A DNA stretch of 31,578 bases from Gnetum montanum (GCA_015680685.1 MNCI01014556.1:86078-117655); one strand, 5' to 3'; shown: positions 8,944-20,915, numbered from the stretch's first letter. The notes: generated by a model from the sequence alone, not told the origin. Numbers and translations: made by a program.

Positions 8944-11528
8944 ATGATGTCTTCTTCTTCGCACAAGACTTCATCACCTTCGACTAACACAAGAAGCAAT
9001 CGGTAACAAGATACACATGATGTTTATCTACCAATTCCTCAATAGTTTCATGTGGTATATATTCATCCTGATGAATATGTACCTGAATTCACCTTTATTC
9101 TCAATCAAGATTAATAGCTTCATTGGTATGACTTAGAAGGTAACATAGTGTTACCTCCCGACTATGCAGTTCCAAGTATGCTCCTTTGTGCTCTCACATG
9201 AATAGGCATGCAACACTTACATGCAGAGTACATTGCGCAAGACTATGATTCGAGAGACTATCATCCCACAGAGGCACAATGTCAAAGGGATTTGAAACAA
9301 GAGAGACACCATAATTCTTGAAGGGAAAATGGTCTAAGGATGCCCCCCATGTTTTAAGTGAAATTGAAGGTGATGAACCTGCTTCATGTAGTTACCAACA
9401 TAATAATGTTCCTCCCCTTGAATTTGGCCAAGGGGTTGTGTATCAAATCCTTCATTCTACTATTCACAACCCAGGTGCTGATACCAATGGATACAATGTG
9501 TCCAAAAAAGGAACAAGGACACATGAGAAAGATGGGTCTTCTAATTCAAATCACGATTGAGGCAGAGACCACCCAAGAGAAGATAGTAGACATCGTCATG
9601 GTGGCGGTTCTCCTTCTTCTTCACCTTCATCATCTCCTTCATCCTCTCCTTTAGTCTCTGGATGCAGCCATAGATTGACAAATCATGAGGATAAGGGCAA
9701 CCAAAATGAAAGTCACAGACGAAACAGCCAAGACAGAGAACAAGGGAATTCTAGGGAATCACAACATAGAAGAGGGGAGAGTAGGGAACAACATAGCCAC
9801 CATAGATGCTACAAATGAGATGATCATGATGAACCCTTACTCACTACTCGAAGCATGCTAGACATAACTAAGGCTGTGAGAGTTCCAACAAGGCACCAAA
9901 ATGAAAGTAGGATCAAGATGTTAGACATGAATAGCATCCCAAGATTTGAAGGAGGATATAACATAGATCCTCAATATCACTTACAAGTATTTAACGTTGC
10001 ATGTGCCTTGCAAAACATAGAAAATGAGTGGCAAAAACTTAAGTTGTTTCCACGGAGACTAATAAAAGAATCTAAAATCTATTATCAGTCCTTAGAACTG
10101 GAATCCATTCATAGGTAGAGTACTATGTTAGAATTTTTCAATGATATGTACCAAACATACTCCTAGGTGTCTAACCTGCGAAAGAAAATCCAAGGATGGA
10201 AATAAGTAAGTCACGAACCTTTGGATGCTACCATGGGCTGTTATTATGCACTATTACATCATTGTCTTGGCCATGGTTATTCACAATGGAATCAACTACG
10301 CCATCTCGTAGACGGGCTTAGGCATGAAACGAGAAAAACCCTTGGGACTTATGCCCAAGGAAGACTATCTGAGCTTGGGTTTCATCAAATTCAAAGATTA
10401 TTGGAGCAAGTAGGTAAGGAAGAAGTTGAGCTCTGAAAGAAAGAGAGTGTGAAAGAATATAACCGAGATCCTTCCCTCTGAAAGAAGGGACTAAGATTTT
10501 GTGAAGATGAGGAAGAGTCATAAAACAAAGAGATGGTGAATAGAAAAACCTTGCCTATTCAAAAGTTAGCATTAGAAGTATCAAAAAAGGTAGAATAAAT
10601 GTGGAACTCCCTGAATAGTAGGTTTCAAGCTATTATCAATGTAGTAGAGGAGTCTAGGAATAGAGGTAGTGATTGTGACAAAAAAAAAAGAGAGAGAGAA
10701 GCAGAAAATGCACGTAACAAGGGTAAGGGTAAATTTGCTATTATTGAAGAGGTTGTGAACTCGGATACAGATGATGATAGTTAATGCGAGATCTGTCAAT
10801 ATGACCATCCTATGGGATGTTTCCCTATGATCTCACATCTGCAGGAGTCTGGGGTGTATGCACTTAATCCATGTTTAAAAAGATGGCAAACATCCCAACG
10901 ATTACCTTACCCCCAATGTAACCCAAGGCAATTCCACCAACCTTTAACGTATTATCCAAGTGCAACTCCATCACAACCAATTAAGCAACATCAACAATGG
11001 AAACACCCACAATCATGGAGAATGCCACCACCAAGGCAACAATATCCTTATTGGCAACCTGACCTGTATGGATACTACGTGCAACAACCAATCTCTCCAC
11101 ATGACTCTATTGATCACGTTACTCCCCAACATCAGTACCAAGCATGCAAGTACTATAGGACTCCCTCTCCCAAGGGCAATATTCCACAAGTGTACCATCC
11201 TTCCAATCTAACTACATCTCTCCCACCAATAGCTCCATTACCACCCGCTCTAGCAATGCAAGGTGAAATCCCTACTCAACAATAGAAACACAATGCCAAA
11301 AGGGCTGTTAATACTCAACCTACTGTTGGTTGTAACAACCATATGAAGAAAAGACCTTTCTTCAAGACGAGCAGTCTAACCAAGCCTTTGCAACCCCAAA
11401 CGGCTGAGTCCTTGGATGCATCTGTATCAAATAAAGCTTCAAATCCCCCTTCAAATCTAACACCAGATTCAACACATACGGTCATGTTAACACATCCTAA
11501 GCATGTCTTAACCACTACTAGGTTATGA
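8944..11528 (+). pseudogene. Gypsy gag pseudogene without pol (copy 1)
   Basis: Gag forms the particle that packages retrotransposon RNA. A start at 8944-8949 (MMSSSSHKTSS) is followed by stops and frame changes. A Ser/Arg-rich basic stretch lies at about 9590-9820. The gag core at 9855-10118 reads IPRFEGGYNIDPQYHLQVF and CALQNIENEWQKLKLFP, the pattern of the Retrotrans_gag family. The second half of the core is at 10221-10436. A zinc-knuckle-like CEICQYDHPMGCFP starts at about 10786. A long Pro/Gln/Tyr-rich tail runs to 11285, with a further open piece (11343-11528) ending at a stop. No protease, reverse transcriptase, RNase H or integrase follows. At least four stops or frameshifts make it non-coding today. 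Confidence 0.82.
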
Positions 11529-11640
11529 GACATCAAGCGTCACTAGGTTCTCAAGTGTCATGTATATGTTCGAGATGATTGTGCCTATGGTTGTTATAAA
11601 CTATGAAAAGAGCTATAACCATAAAATGATAATAATAAAT
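11529..11640. other. Junction between gag tail and the next duplication unit
   Basis: Short AT-rich stretch linking the end of gag to the start of unit 2 (match to position 1 begins at about 11638). Unit 2 has lost the corresponding stretch. I see no LTR end, duplicated flank or other signal. Confidence 0.5.
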
Positions 11641-12034
11641 GCTTTTTGAATGATTAAAACATTAAAATTTAAAATGTTCAAATGATTAAGTAATTAAATC
11701 CAAATGTTGCAAGGAATGTTCAAAAAGCTCATCTTTATTGCTGGTCACACCAATGGGCTGAGGTACATTGGTACTCGAATAAAGAGTCATACACCCTTCT
11801 CACTTCTACTGCGAGCACTTGGGAAATATTCTAACTTTTATGGAAACAAACTACAAGAACTTTGCTACAACTAACTTAAAAGATGCCATAAATGATGCGG
11901 GTGCACACATATTTATAGCGGAAGATAAACTTTGCATTAACAAAGTTGCATTAATGCATGGATGGATATATCAATGGGGTCACATCATCATGCCAGTGTC
12001 AATGAGGCTCCATTAACATGGCCTAGTCAATGTA

Positions 12035-12300
12035 TCAACTAAACACTTCATCAACATCTAAAATAACTAAGGTATTAAATGATTGCCAAACCCCTAAAAT
12101 ATCTGGATTCTTCTTAGATGCATATGACATAACACCAAGTATAGGAAGAAGCTGACCCAAATACTGATCTTCTTTCAAAAACTTCATTGTGATGCTCATA
12201 AAAAATTTCTTAGTTGTTTATCAATGCTTTGTAATAATCTTCCTTTTACAAAAATGATTTCATCTATTATTATATATCTTACCTATAGTATTTCCTTGAT
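12035..12300 (-). pseudogene. PIF1-like DNA helicase remnant (copy 2)
   Basis: Minus-strand match to the remnant at 395-690. The Walker B stretch (IIIDEI) is encoded at about 12275-12255, and the following part reads like SVF..IG..LLPILGVMSYAS with a short internal deletion around 12155-12165. Only one copy of the 519-bp repeat is present here, and it is cut at about 12300, where the 12300-13490 block begins. Frameshifts and stops make it inactive. Confidence 0.65.
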
Positions 12301-13492
12301 ATATGCATTGTCTATTAAAATATTACCTAACTTTCCCTCCTTCAAATCGCAACAAGAAAGAAGAGCATCGTGATTGGATACTATAATGGTCACAGACATT
12401 TGGGTGAATTTCAGAATACTACCTATCCATTATTTCTAATCCAGGTGCATGTGCAATAGTGGAATGAAGATATGTGTTCCTCGGTTGCAGATGACTAGTG
12501 GTCACAGACGTTTGGGTGAATTTCAGAATACGGATTCTCCATTATTTCAAATCTGGATGCATGTGCAACAGTAGAATGAAGATATGTGTTCCCGTGTTGT
12601 GGATGGCTAGTGGCACAGGTGCAAAAAATAACACCAGCATTGCACAACAACGACAACTAGATCAGCGCAGTGGTAAGATTGGATGGGCAATGGAACATCA
12701 ACAACAAAATATGCAGTGATGCAATCATGAAACTGCAAGGCAAAACAAAAAAAAACAATGTTGCAGGAGCAACATTTGTAGGAAATGGCAGCAACAACAA
12801 TGACAAGGGCACTAAATAATGGTAGTAGATCTCTTGACGTTGAGTTAAAACCAAACATGTTAGGGTGGCCATGATGGAATAGAACTCTACGTGGAGTGTG
12901 ATTAAAGCATCCTTGATGTTTGTAGATGGGAATCAGTATATATATTGTGCTCCCAAAACCATCTGCCATAAAATATGTCGTGCATGCATCCCTGGTGGAC
13001 TGGGAAGTTGGCATCTTCTATGTGTACTGCAAGAGATCGCGGAAGAAAGATTTTGTCAATTACCCCGAACTGGCTGCCGACGTGCTGGTCAATGTTAATT
13101 TTTTTTGGAAACTTGCTCATACTGGATTGAACGTATTAGCAAGGACTTAGGGTGACCAAAATGGTAGGGAGGGAAGACATAGAACTTACCGTTTCATGCG
13201 ATGTTAATGATGTTGTAGCCAACAGAAATGAATGGAAATAATTCTATGTTGAAACCTTACAGCTACAAAGACATGCAGGGAAAGATGTTGTTTTATATTT
13301 AGTTGAACATTGTTGTTCTGGTTGGATGATGTACCAAAATATCATTTTGATTTTCCCCCTCTTGATGTAGCCTCAAAGTTTTGAATCAGTCCTATAATGT
13401 TTTAGTATTCTGACATAATACCAAAATTTGACATGGATGAAGTTAGAGTTTTTCTTATATGGTAGAGTTAAAAATTTTTTCTAAATACAACA
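12301..13492. other. Unrecognised block with local tandem repeats, absent from unit 1
   Basis: It matches 25041-26215 in unit 3. Near 12385-12610 a roughly 112-bp stretch beginning 'ggtcacagac' is repeated twice. A CAA/CAG-rich run at 12640-12800 is low complexity. The part at 12870-13150 is richer in GC and open on both strands in both copies. The plus reading includes VVHASLVDWEVGIFYVY, and the minus reading includes DANFPVHQGCMH. I recognise neither, so I do not call a gene. Confidence 0.5.
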
Positions 13493-14590
13493 AAGGACAC
13501 CTTTTGTAATTTTAAAATCTTACATTTTTTGAGATAAAACCCTATACAGATCCTATTACATTTCTATGTCTATATAAGCCATTTTCTTCTGGTTAACTTT
13601 CTTAGTGTCCCTCAAATTATTACTAGTCTGAATTTTTTTCAAAGAAAAGAAAATTTTAAAGAATTGAGAAAATCCATATGTTAGTTTGTCAAGTATAACT
13701 TGCCACATATAACTCGTAATCTGAATTTCAATGGCAATGATAAGCCAAAACCTGTACGATTGAATTATATATAAAATTTTTACATGTTTAAGTGTGAAAG
13801 AGTGAAATTGAGGTGCTTGAACTTGGTCCGAGTTGTAACATATTGGAAATTGAAAGCAAACAATTTTCATCTTCATTTGCAGCAAACGATCCATAATTTT
13901 TTATCCTGTTACTGACCCATATCTCAACAGTTGTTCATCCCATTCGCTCCGGCTCCACGACAAATAACTTGCATACATTAGAGCCCCAAACATAGTAGTC
14001 ATGTACCGAAGGCTAACTATGTATGTTGATTGATTTATGATATATATATCTAAAACTTGCACACAAAATGCTGATGGTTCAAAATGGCTGCAGTAGGTAA
14101 GCCTCATGGTGAGGAAATTAGCAACAATGACAACTAATAAGTCTCTCATTGCCATAAGAGGAAGTAGAGGAATCCATCGGAGACATACTAGCAACATTTT
14201 AGCAGGCTCTCGGTAGAATAGTGGTTCCAAACAGTAGTTCTCCCAGCTATCTGAGTGAATATCGTCCGAACATATCTGCTATATGCCCAAATTCGACGGC
14301 TTCACCAAGGGCGGAAACATATGCCTGTAGAACATGGTTGAGAAATTGCACGCCCTGTACGGTGGCCATGGCATCAGTACTGTGTAGCAGCATGGATCCT
14401 TAGCTCCTTACCAAAATCATGGCATCCCTGATAACTGATCCATGGTTTTAGTTTATAGTTCCTCCCCTTGTTCGAAGCCTCTACAACAACCCAACCTTGT
14501 TTTATTTTTTTCTTCATAGCAGCTCTCAGCGGTCCCGATTTCTGGCTTTCGATGGGCATCAGCCAAAAATGTAGATAGGCAGCGATTTTA
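13493..14590 (-). pseudogene. Spacer plus unrecognised exon-like block (copy 2)
   Basis: Counterpart of 863-2010. The complement of about 14230-13905 encodes EPLFYREPAKMLLVCLRWIP and TYIVSLRYMTTMFGALMYA, more continuous than in unit 1. The complement of about 14395-14240 reads through VQFLNHVLQAYVSALGEAVE. The upstream piece at about 14559-14500 has ESQKSGPLRAAM. The copies agree best in these pieces, and a frame change separates the last two, as expected for decayed exons. Family unknown. The spacer at 13493-13890 shows no gene. Confidence 0.35.
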
Positions 14591-15221
14591 GTTTTCTAAG
14601 AACATTTAAAATATGCATCTAGTTATTATTATGGATGATGATGAAGGCATGGAGATGAAAAGATGCATGCTTACCATGAAGGGTAAGCGGTCCTTGTCAA
14701 TCTATAGCATCTAAACTTGCCTGGAAGATGAAATGGCAATGCACTATAGTTGTTGATGCATAAATTTTGTCCACACAACCACTAGAAAAACAAAAACTGA
14801 TTTAAGGAAAGTATTGCCCAAGGTGCCTCCTATGGGTATGAAAACCCCAAGAATAGTCTTAGTTAAAAAAGGGCTATGTGGTAGTTTAAAAAAAATAAAA
14901 AAATCAGAATTTTAATTCCTCTTGGTTGCAGACACTGCCACAAACAACAACCAACATTGCATGTAGCCATCGGATGAGGAAGAGAGAGAAGAGGCTAGAT
15001 GAAAAGGCTTGTTAATGCATCTTTGACAAATAGATGAAACAGTATATGATTTTACATGATAGTTTTGTTGATCATGACACTGTGCAATAGCATGGGCGAG
15101 GTTTGCCATAACAATAGTATGAGCCAAATTTCTGTAGTGTATGTAAAAGTGTGAAACTACATGAAGCAGCAGTGACATAACCCACAAACAAATCAAAAAT
15201 AAAAAGCAATAATACATGCAA
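14591..15221. other. No gene seen; 3' flank of the second ABCG pseudogene
   Basis: Matches 2011-2640. The open stretch on the minus strand (14912-15217) has no recognisable domain and is not shared with unit 1. Includes poly-A near 14888-14902 and nothing else I can support. Confidence 0.5.
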
Positions 15222-16914
15222 TCAAAAATAACTGAATCTCAAGACGTTGTTGAAGCTAACATGGCAATGTTGGGTAGTGTTCAAACTTCCATTTGTGTTC
15301 GTGTAAAATCTAAAATTTTTTTGGGGTTTTGAGAGGAGTGATCGCTTCTCATAGAGGAGCTTCTTTGACCAGTAGCATAGGTGGCTATGATAGGACATCC
15401 TCAGGTTCTCTTTATGTTTGATAACCAAGAAAAAGAAGAGACGGTTCAAGATTTCCATGAGCAGGATTATACACAAATCCCACCATTTAGAGAAGTCTGA
15501 GTAGTTCCCATAAATGTATCTCATCATGTCTCCCTGTGATTCTGGGTGTTCCTACCCTTGTATCAAACTCCAGGTCCAATAGGTCACTTTTGAACTCCCC
15601 TTGTTGGCAATTATTGTTAATACTTATCTTGATAATGCAAAAATGCAAAATTATCGTTAATGTTCATGCCAAATATACTGAAAAAGCTAACTTGTATGGC
15701 CAAGTGTAGAAGGATACATATGACATAGGATATCACCATATCACCTTTGGAAGTTTGGGGATCCTTCAGAAGAATCCAGAGGACAACATGCACAGTGCTT
15801 GGAAAACGACTTGGCACAACATGAAAAATTGGAAGATAAAATTAAATAGCATATGAAAATTGAAAAATTAGGACCATGTTGACAATGAAAATAAAGCCTC
15901 TTCCAACTTCTAGTATAAAAGGAGAATTGTTGGAATTTTACCAAAATTATAGCTCCTAAGATTATTCCCACGAGAAAAGTGGGTACAATAGCTGCAATAG
16001 GCATGATCAGACTTTCAACCATAGCCATGCAGAGATATAGATTCAACATAAATAATAAGAAGTGGTCAAATCCTGGGTTCATTCCAATCATATAGTATGC
16101 AATGGTCCCTGATATGATTGCTATCAGAACAATAAAGGGATGTGCAGATAGAGGGTTGGCAATCACAAAGGCCATCATACTATAGTGTCCATTCTTTCTT
16201 TCCCTATAGAAAACCTGTGCATGGAATATGGGTCACCAGGTTTGCTGTGACAAATTTGGCTTGTTTTCAGACAAATCTAATTCTGAACCTTCATGTCCTC
16301 CACAACTGAAAGAAAACTACCTATGGATAAGAATACCAGGAACCCAAATACATAACTTATGTAGTTGCTTTTGGCATGCCAAATTGCAGATACCCTCAAT
16401 TACAGTGTTCTGAGAAAAAAGCTAATATCTAATTGGAAAAAAAATTCTAAAGTACAAATGATTGGATCTGAATTTCGTGCATTCGGTCTCAAGGTCTCAA
16501 TTCTCAACACAGACTATATAAAGCAACTTCTGTAAATTCAGTAAATGTCACTTGTTGGAAGGACAAAATTAAAGCGAAATAAACTAATGATTACGTTGAC
16601 ATCATCATAACTTCTTCCAAGACTAAACAAAATGGTTCAAAGGGAAATGGTTAGTGCAGTGTAAATTGACACTCTTAGCTAGTAGTATCCTAGGTCTTTG
16701 TACATGTTTAGCAAAGACTGCTTTGTAAGTGTTAGATTTGCATAACCGGGCTCTGCATAACCACTTTGTAAGTGTGCAGATTTGCATAACTGAGCTCTAC
16801 ATAACCACTCATTCCATGTAGAATTGGATAATTCAACTTTCTTTTATTGATGGTGGTAACTCTGAGATTCTTCCATGATACCCAAATTGGAGTATTGGAC
16901 ATCTTTGCTACCAC
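15222..16914 (-). pseudogene. ABCG11/WBC11-type half-transporter pseudogene lacking its NBD (copy 2)
   Basis: Same exon order as the unit 1 copy: N-terminal exon from 16914 (IWVSWKNLRV, LHGMSGYVE); first TMD exon near 16715-16612 (QSLLNMYKDLGYY); exon ending at 16289 (VFGFLVFLSIG); 16214-15942 with intact acceptor CACAG and donor GTAAAA (VFYRERKNGHYS, AFVIANPLSAHPF, VPTFLVGIILGA); 15798-15692 (MLSSGFF...WRYPMSYV-type); last exon from about 15598 to 15222 (MRYIYGNYSDFSKWWDLCII, FFFLVIKHKENL). The NBD is missing as in copy 1. Shared defects are TGA in the first TMD exon, the frameshift before MRYIYG, and the lost acceptor before exon 15798. Private defects are TGG-to-TAG in the GYYW motif and a 43-bp duplication at the N-terminal join. 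In family members the last exon ends sooner; here the frame runs on into flanking sequence. Confidence 0.9.
16722..16808. repeat. 43/44-bp tandem duplication inside the ABCG pseudogene
   Basis: 'tttgtaagtgttagatttgc' at 16722 recurs at 16765 as 'tttgtaagtgtgcagatttg', both continuing to 'cataaccac'. Unit 1 has one copy (about 4082-4124). The duplication falls at the joint where the NBD is missing and occurred after the segment was duplicated. Confidence 0.8.
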
Positions 16915-17490
16915 TGTCTAAACCTCCAAGCTTCTGATTTACAAGATAGAAGCATGTTCTAAACTAACGATACATTCACTTGGATTTAAATCTAAATAGC
17001 TTAAAAAATAATTTTGTATGTGTTGATGCCAACATAATCCATTCTAAGCATGGGGCCATGATCAGCAAGCCTAATCCCTTGGCACCAAGCATAAATAAAG
17101 GTAATTTTTAAAAGTATGTCTTGGGGCCCAATTCATAATGGCGAGCTTGTTGTAGTAGTTACACTATCATGCCATGATGGCATGAATGTAATGGCCCAGG
17201 TGGTGCAAAGGTGTCATAATCAATGATGGTGATGCCAAGATTTACATGTGTTATGCAGAGATGTAGGATGTGGTTGTAACCAATGGTGGACATGGTGGAG
17301 AACATGGTGATAGTGGCAAGAGTTATGAAGGTTGTGGACAAAGTGGGACATGGTGGCAGTTATGTCGAGTGAGTGGTGGTAACTATCGACATGGAAGTAC
17401 GATTGAAGTAACCAACGGTGGATGGTAACCAAAACTGACATGGTACATGGGCATTTAAAATCCCCAAACGAGTTTCTAGAAAAGGCAAAA

Positions 17491-17800
17491 CATTGGGGCC
17501 AGCCTGTCTCTCACATTGGAGGCTAGCCTCCCTCTCATCGGGGCCAACCTCTCTCTCACATTGGGGGCTAGCCTCTTTCTCATTGGGGCCAACCCCTCTC
17601 TCACATTGGGGGCCAAACTATCTATCATCGAGGCCAACCTCTCTTTCATTAAGCTTAGCCTCTTTCTCACATTGGGGGCTAGCCTCTCTCTTATGAGGGA
17701 CAACCTCTCTCTCACGTTAGAGCCAACCTGTCTCTCTCATCAGGGCTAGCCTCTCTCTCACATTGGGAGCCAACATCTCTCTCATCAAGGTCCATCCTCT
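17491..17800. repeat. Minisatellite of alternating 21- and 24-bp units (copy 2)
   Basis: Same repeat type as 4815-5095, with a different order of unit variants (more 'cattggggcc', fewer 'gatcaagga'), so unit composition has shifted since the duplication. It is open in several frames on both strands because unit lengths are multiples of three. Confidence 0.85.
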
Positions 17801-17902
17801 CCTCTCTCTGATGGCACGTGTGCCAAATAGAATGGCATGCACACAAAGAGACAGAGGTTGCGAACAATGTGTCTATAGCATGCAAAGTGGACAGTAGTGG
17901 TA

Positions 17903-17922
17903 GCTCTCTCTCTCTCTCTCTC
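17903..17922. repeat. CT microsatellite
   Basis: CT run of about 20 bases inside the solo LTR, longer than the unit 1 counterpart at 5197-5212. Confidence 0.8.
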
Positions 17923-18811
17923 CTCACTTCCCTAGCAAATGACTATGGATATAACTAGGAACTGCAATGGTGATAGTAGCATGTAATGATGTAGAAAACG
18001 TATTTAATAGTGGAGTAGATCTCTTTCTCCCCTCACTCTCGTAGGTGCATCAGCAATTGTAGTAAGGTTCTGTCTTCTTTCTCTCTTCAACAATAGTAGT
18101 GTGCATGTTAGACACCTGCACAATGTGCATCAAGAGCTTTTGATGGAAACAATGTTACAGGTGTAAAAATTAATCGGGCAAGTGAGATTTTTTTTCCTTC
18201 CTCCCAACATCAATCAACAACTGATGCAGAAAATGCTTGGCAAATAGCAGTGCACACTCTAGGCTCTTGTGCAGTTGACGTCAACAACGACATAGGTAGT
18301 CTTCCTTCCACCAACAATGGCCAAGGGGTGGTAGTGTTCTTGTAATGCGAATAACCTCTCTCTCCCTCTTGACAATGACAACATGCACAGATGGTGGTAG
18401 ATAGAACTATAGTAGTAGATACATCAACTATTTGGTTAGCAATGGTGGAACAGATCTCTCTCTCTCTCCCTCTCTAATGGTAATCGAGGTCTTCCTGCTT
18501 AGCAATGGGCACCACTAGCAATGATAGATCGAGAGCAACAGTAGGGATCAAGGAAAATTTTCAATTTTTCTAATTACCTACTATATTTTCATGAAGTCTT
18601 AAAATTTAAGATAATTATCTAATTTAAATTCTCTAATTTTTTTTGTTTGCTTTACTTTTTGAACATCACATAGCCCAATTCAGTTCAGATTATTCCTGGG
18701 TTTCCGTACCCATACCCATACGAAAGGTGCCCTAGGCAATAATCTCCTCAAATGAGTTCTTCTTCTTGATTTTCTAGTGTTGATGCATCCAAAATTTATG
18801 CATCAACTATG

Positions 18812-20915
18812 GTTCTCCAATATTCAGATCAAAATAAGTAAGGCCTTAACCGATAATGTGTTGTGGTATTTAAAGATTAATTTCGTTGACTGAAATTTCT
18901 TAGGCTCTTCACATTTAATGTCATCAGGCCATGGCAGGTGGCCAACTACCCTTTAAATCAAAAGGTTGTGTCTACAAGATTTCAAGATTTTAGATTTTTT
19001 GGGGCACTAATAAGCAACCAAGTGGCAAACCTCATTCCAAGCTTGAATTCTTGATAATCAGGCCATGCGAGTGATGCCACATGCTCAGTTTGTGGAAGAG
19101 CCAACGTGGATCTGAATAGGACTATGCAATATGCAATTTTCTAGCTCATATCTTAGGGGGAAATTAATGTTTTTTTTGAAGGAAGTAAATACACTACGTA
19201 ATGACAAATCAACGTAAAGGCAGGATTCACATATCCTATGTTGTGCTTTGTACACTACCTGATATGCAATTTTCCTTGCTATTCATCCTTGAATTTCTGG
19301 GACTTTACTCAAGTTGTAGCTCAGTGTACAGTAATATTATAATCATGATTTTCCTACCCAAGACTTTTCATGTGGTATCCATGGTGCAACTTCTGTTAAT
19401 TCACGTATCCACATGAACTGTACAACAATAAGGAAACGCAGGTTACTAACATAAACCATTGATGGTGTAACTGAAGAAAAGTTGGAGCTGGTAAGACAAC
19501 CTAGGTGACGAAATTTAGGTAGGTAGCACAACCATTTCTCAAACAACTCATAATAAGAGCATCTCATGATAAGGATTTAAAAAGAGACACATAACAATTA
19601 ATTCATGTAATCACGTCTCCCGAAAATACCCTTCTGCCTTGAGCTTTCTTTTCGAAGCCAAGTCAGTTGACTATGTTCATCTTATATTCATTCATATATG
19701 CTTCAAGGTGTCCCTCAAAGCAAAGCATATGATAGTGATGATACCAAGATAAATTGTGTAGTCAATAAAAATAGTTGCAATGTTAGTGTTTGTGGGTTTG
19801 TGATTCCCTTTGCTTGTTAGAAAAAGGAAATCTTTGCAATTGACAAAACTTTGGTTTNAAAAACACCCTTCTGCCTTGAGCTTTCTTTTCGAAGCCAAGT
19901 CAGTTGACTATGTTCATCTTATATTCATTCATATATGCTTCAAGGTGTCCCTCAAAGCAAAGCATATGATAGTGATGATACCAAGATAAACTGTGTAGTC
20001 AATAAAAATAGTCGCAATGTTAGTGTTTGTGGGTTTGTGATTCCCTTTGCTTGTTAGAAAAAGCAAATCTTTGCAATTGACAAAACTTTGGTTTAAATAT
20101 GTATACTTAGGATTTTTAGAAATATTAACATTTTTGTTTGTTATCTTTATATGGGTTTTGCAATCTTACACTTTTGATTTAGCTATAAAATATGATAGTT
20201 TCTCATTTTGTTATTAGTTTAGTACTTTAGCATGAGACATAATAATTGTTGCATCTATACTTTTCTTTTAATGAGTCTCACCACCTTATATTTGTGGTTA
20301 ATATGAGATTTTATGTTTCTTTGTATTTTGATTATCATCTTATGATGTTAACTTTGTTGTCTCTAGATAAGGGTAGGATGACTGGATGTCGGCCCTACTA
20401 AATATGATGTTTATCTTTATCTTCAATTTGTCACATTTAATAAGTCTCGAGTTAGAACTTTCTAGAATTCATGTACAATAATGTGTAATTTGGCTTTATA
20501 AGTAGGTTATAGGTTTCTCTCTTAACCATCATTTTTCATCCATGTCTTCTACTATCTTAAGTTTATTGGTTCTTTATGCTTAGGATCTCAAGAAACTTGC
20601 TTGTTAATAGAAAATATCTTGGTGATTCAGGAAAGTAGTAAATATGTTCTTTATTTCATATTTCTTCGTCGCTTTAGGGCTAATTTTTCTTCTTGATGGC
20701 TTTTCTAAGTCTTATGGTTGCTAAGGTTGCCTTAGCTTCAAATCTTGGAGAATAGTGGCTAATTTAGATATGGTAGAAGTTGCAGAAGACATAAGCAACG
20801 TCACCTCAATAGTAGCAAATACTCTGAACATGGTATGGGATATGGACAAGGTTAAATAGCAAATTAGCAATGCCTAATTTCAACGTGGTATAAGACATAG
20901 GTGAAGCTAAATTAG
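18812..20915. other. About 2.1 kb with no recognisable gene
   Basis: Counterpart of 6134-8007, longer mainly because of the duplicated stretch around the N at 19858. The plus-strand open stretch at 19201-19416 is similar to 6531-6746 (shared CTLPDMQFSLLFILEFLGLY), but I recognise no family and many plausible spacers stay open for 70 codons. A small extra stretch around 19050-19090 is absent from unit 1. No RNA gene or clear repeat ends. Confidence 0.45.
19623..20093. other. Single-N join flanked by a 235-bp near-duplicate (assembly artefact)
   Basis: 19623-19857 and 19859-20093 are the same sequence with a handful of differences (for example 'aaattgtg' versus 'aaactgtg', 'aaaaagga' versus 'aaaaagca'), joined by one N at 19858. 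Unit 1 has this stretch once (about 6954-7190). The likely cause is overlapping contig ends from two haplotypes or two paralogous copies that were not merged. Confidence 0.85.

Larger units (their letters stand above)
1..11637. repeat. Tandem segmental duplication, unit 1
   Basis: First copy of a segment repeated three times. The opening bases match 11641 onward (shared text such as 'aaggaatgttcaaaaagctc' at 74 and 11710). Landmarks recur with offsets of 12.6-12.9 kb: the ABCG first exon at 4231 and 16914, the LTR start at 8008 and 20916, the gag core at 9855 and 22766. By eye the copies differ at roughly 5-10% of positions, many of them CpG transitions, so they are not identical assembly duplicates. 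Compared with unit 2, this copy lacks about 1.5 kb at position 862. Its left edge lies at or beyond the window start. Confidence 0.9.
17021..18807 (+). mobile_element. Solo LTR, about 1.79 kb (copy 2)
   Basis: Counterpart of 4339-6129: starts TGTTGATGCCAACA, ends ATTTATGCATCAAC, and is flanked by TATG at 17017-17020 and 18808-18811 (TACG in unit 1). The same site in both units means the insertion and the LTR-LTR recombination that removed the element body came before the duplication. It contains the minisatellite and a CT run. No gene. Confidence 0.82.

Noticed and set aside
12607-13014. 135-codon minus-strand open frame
   Set aside because: Largely the complement of CAA/CAG low-complexity DNA; not preserved as one frame in unit 3.
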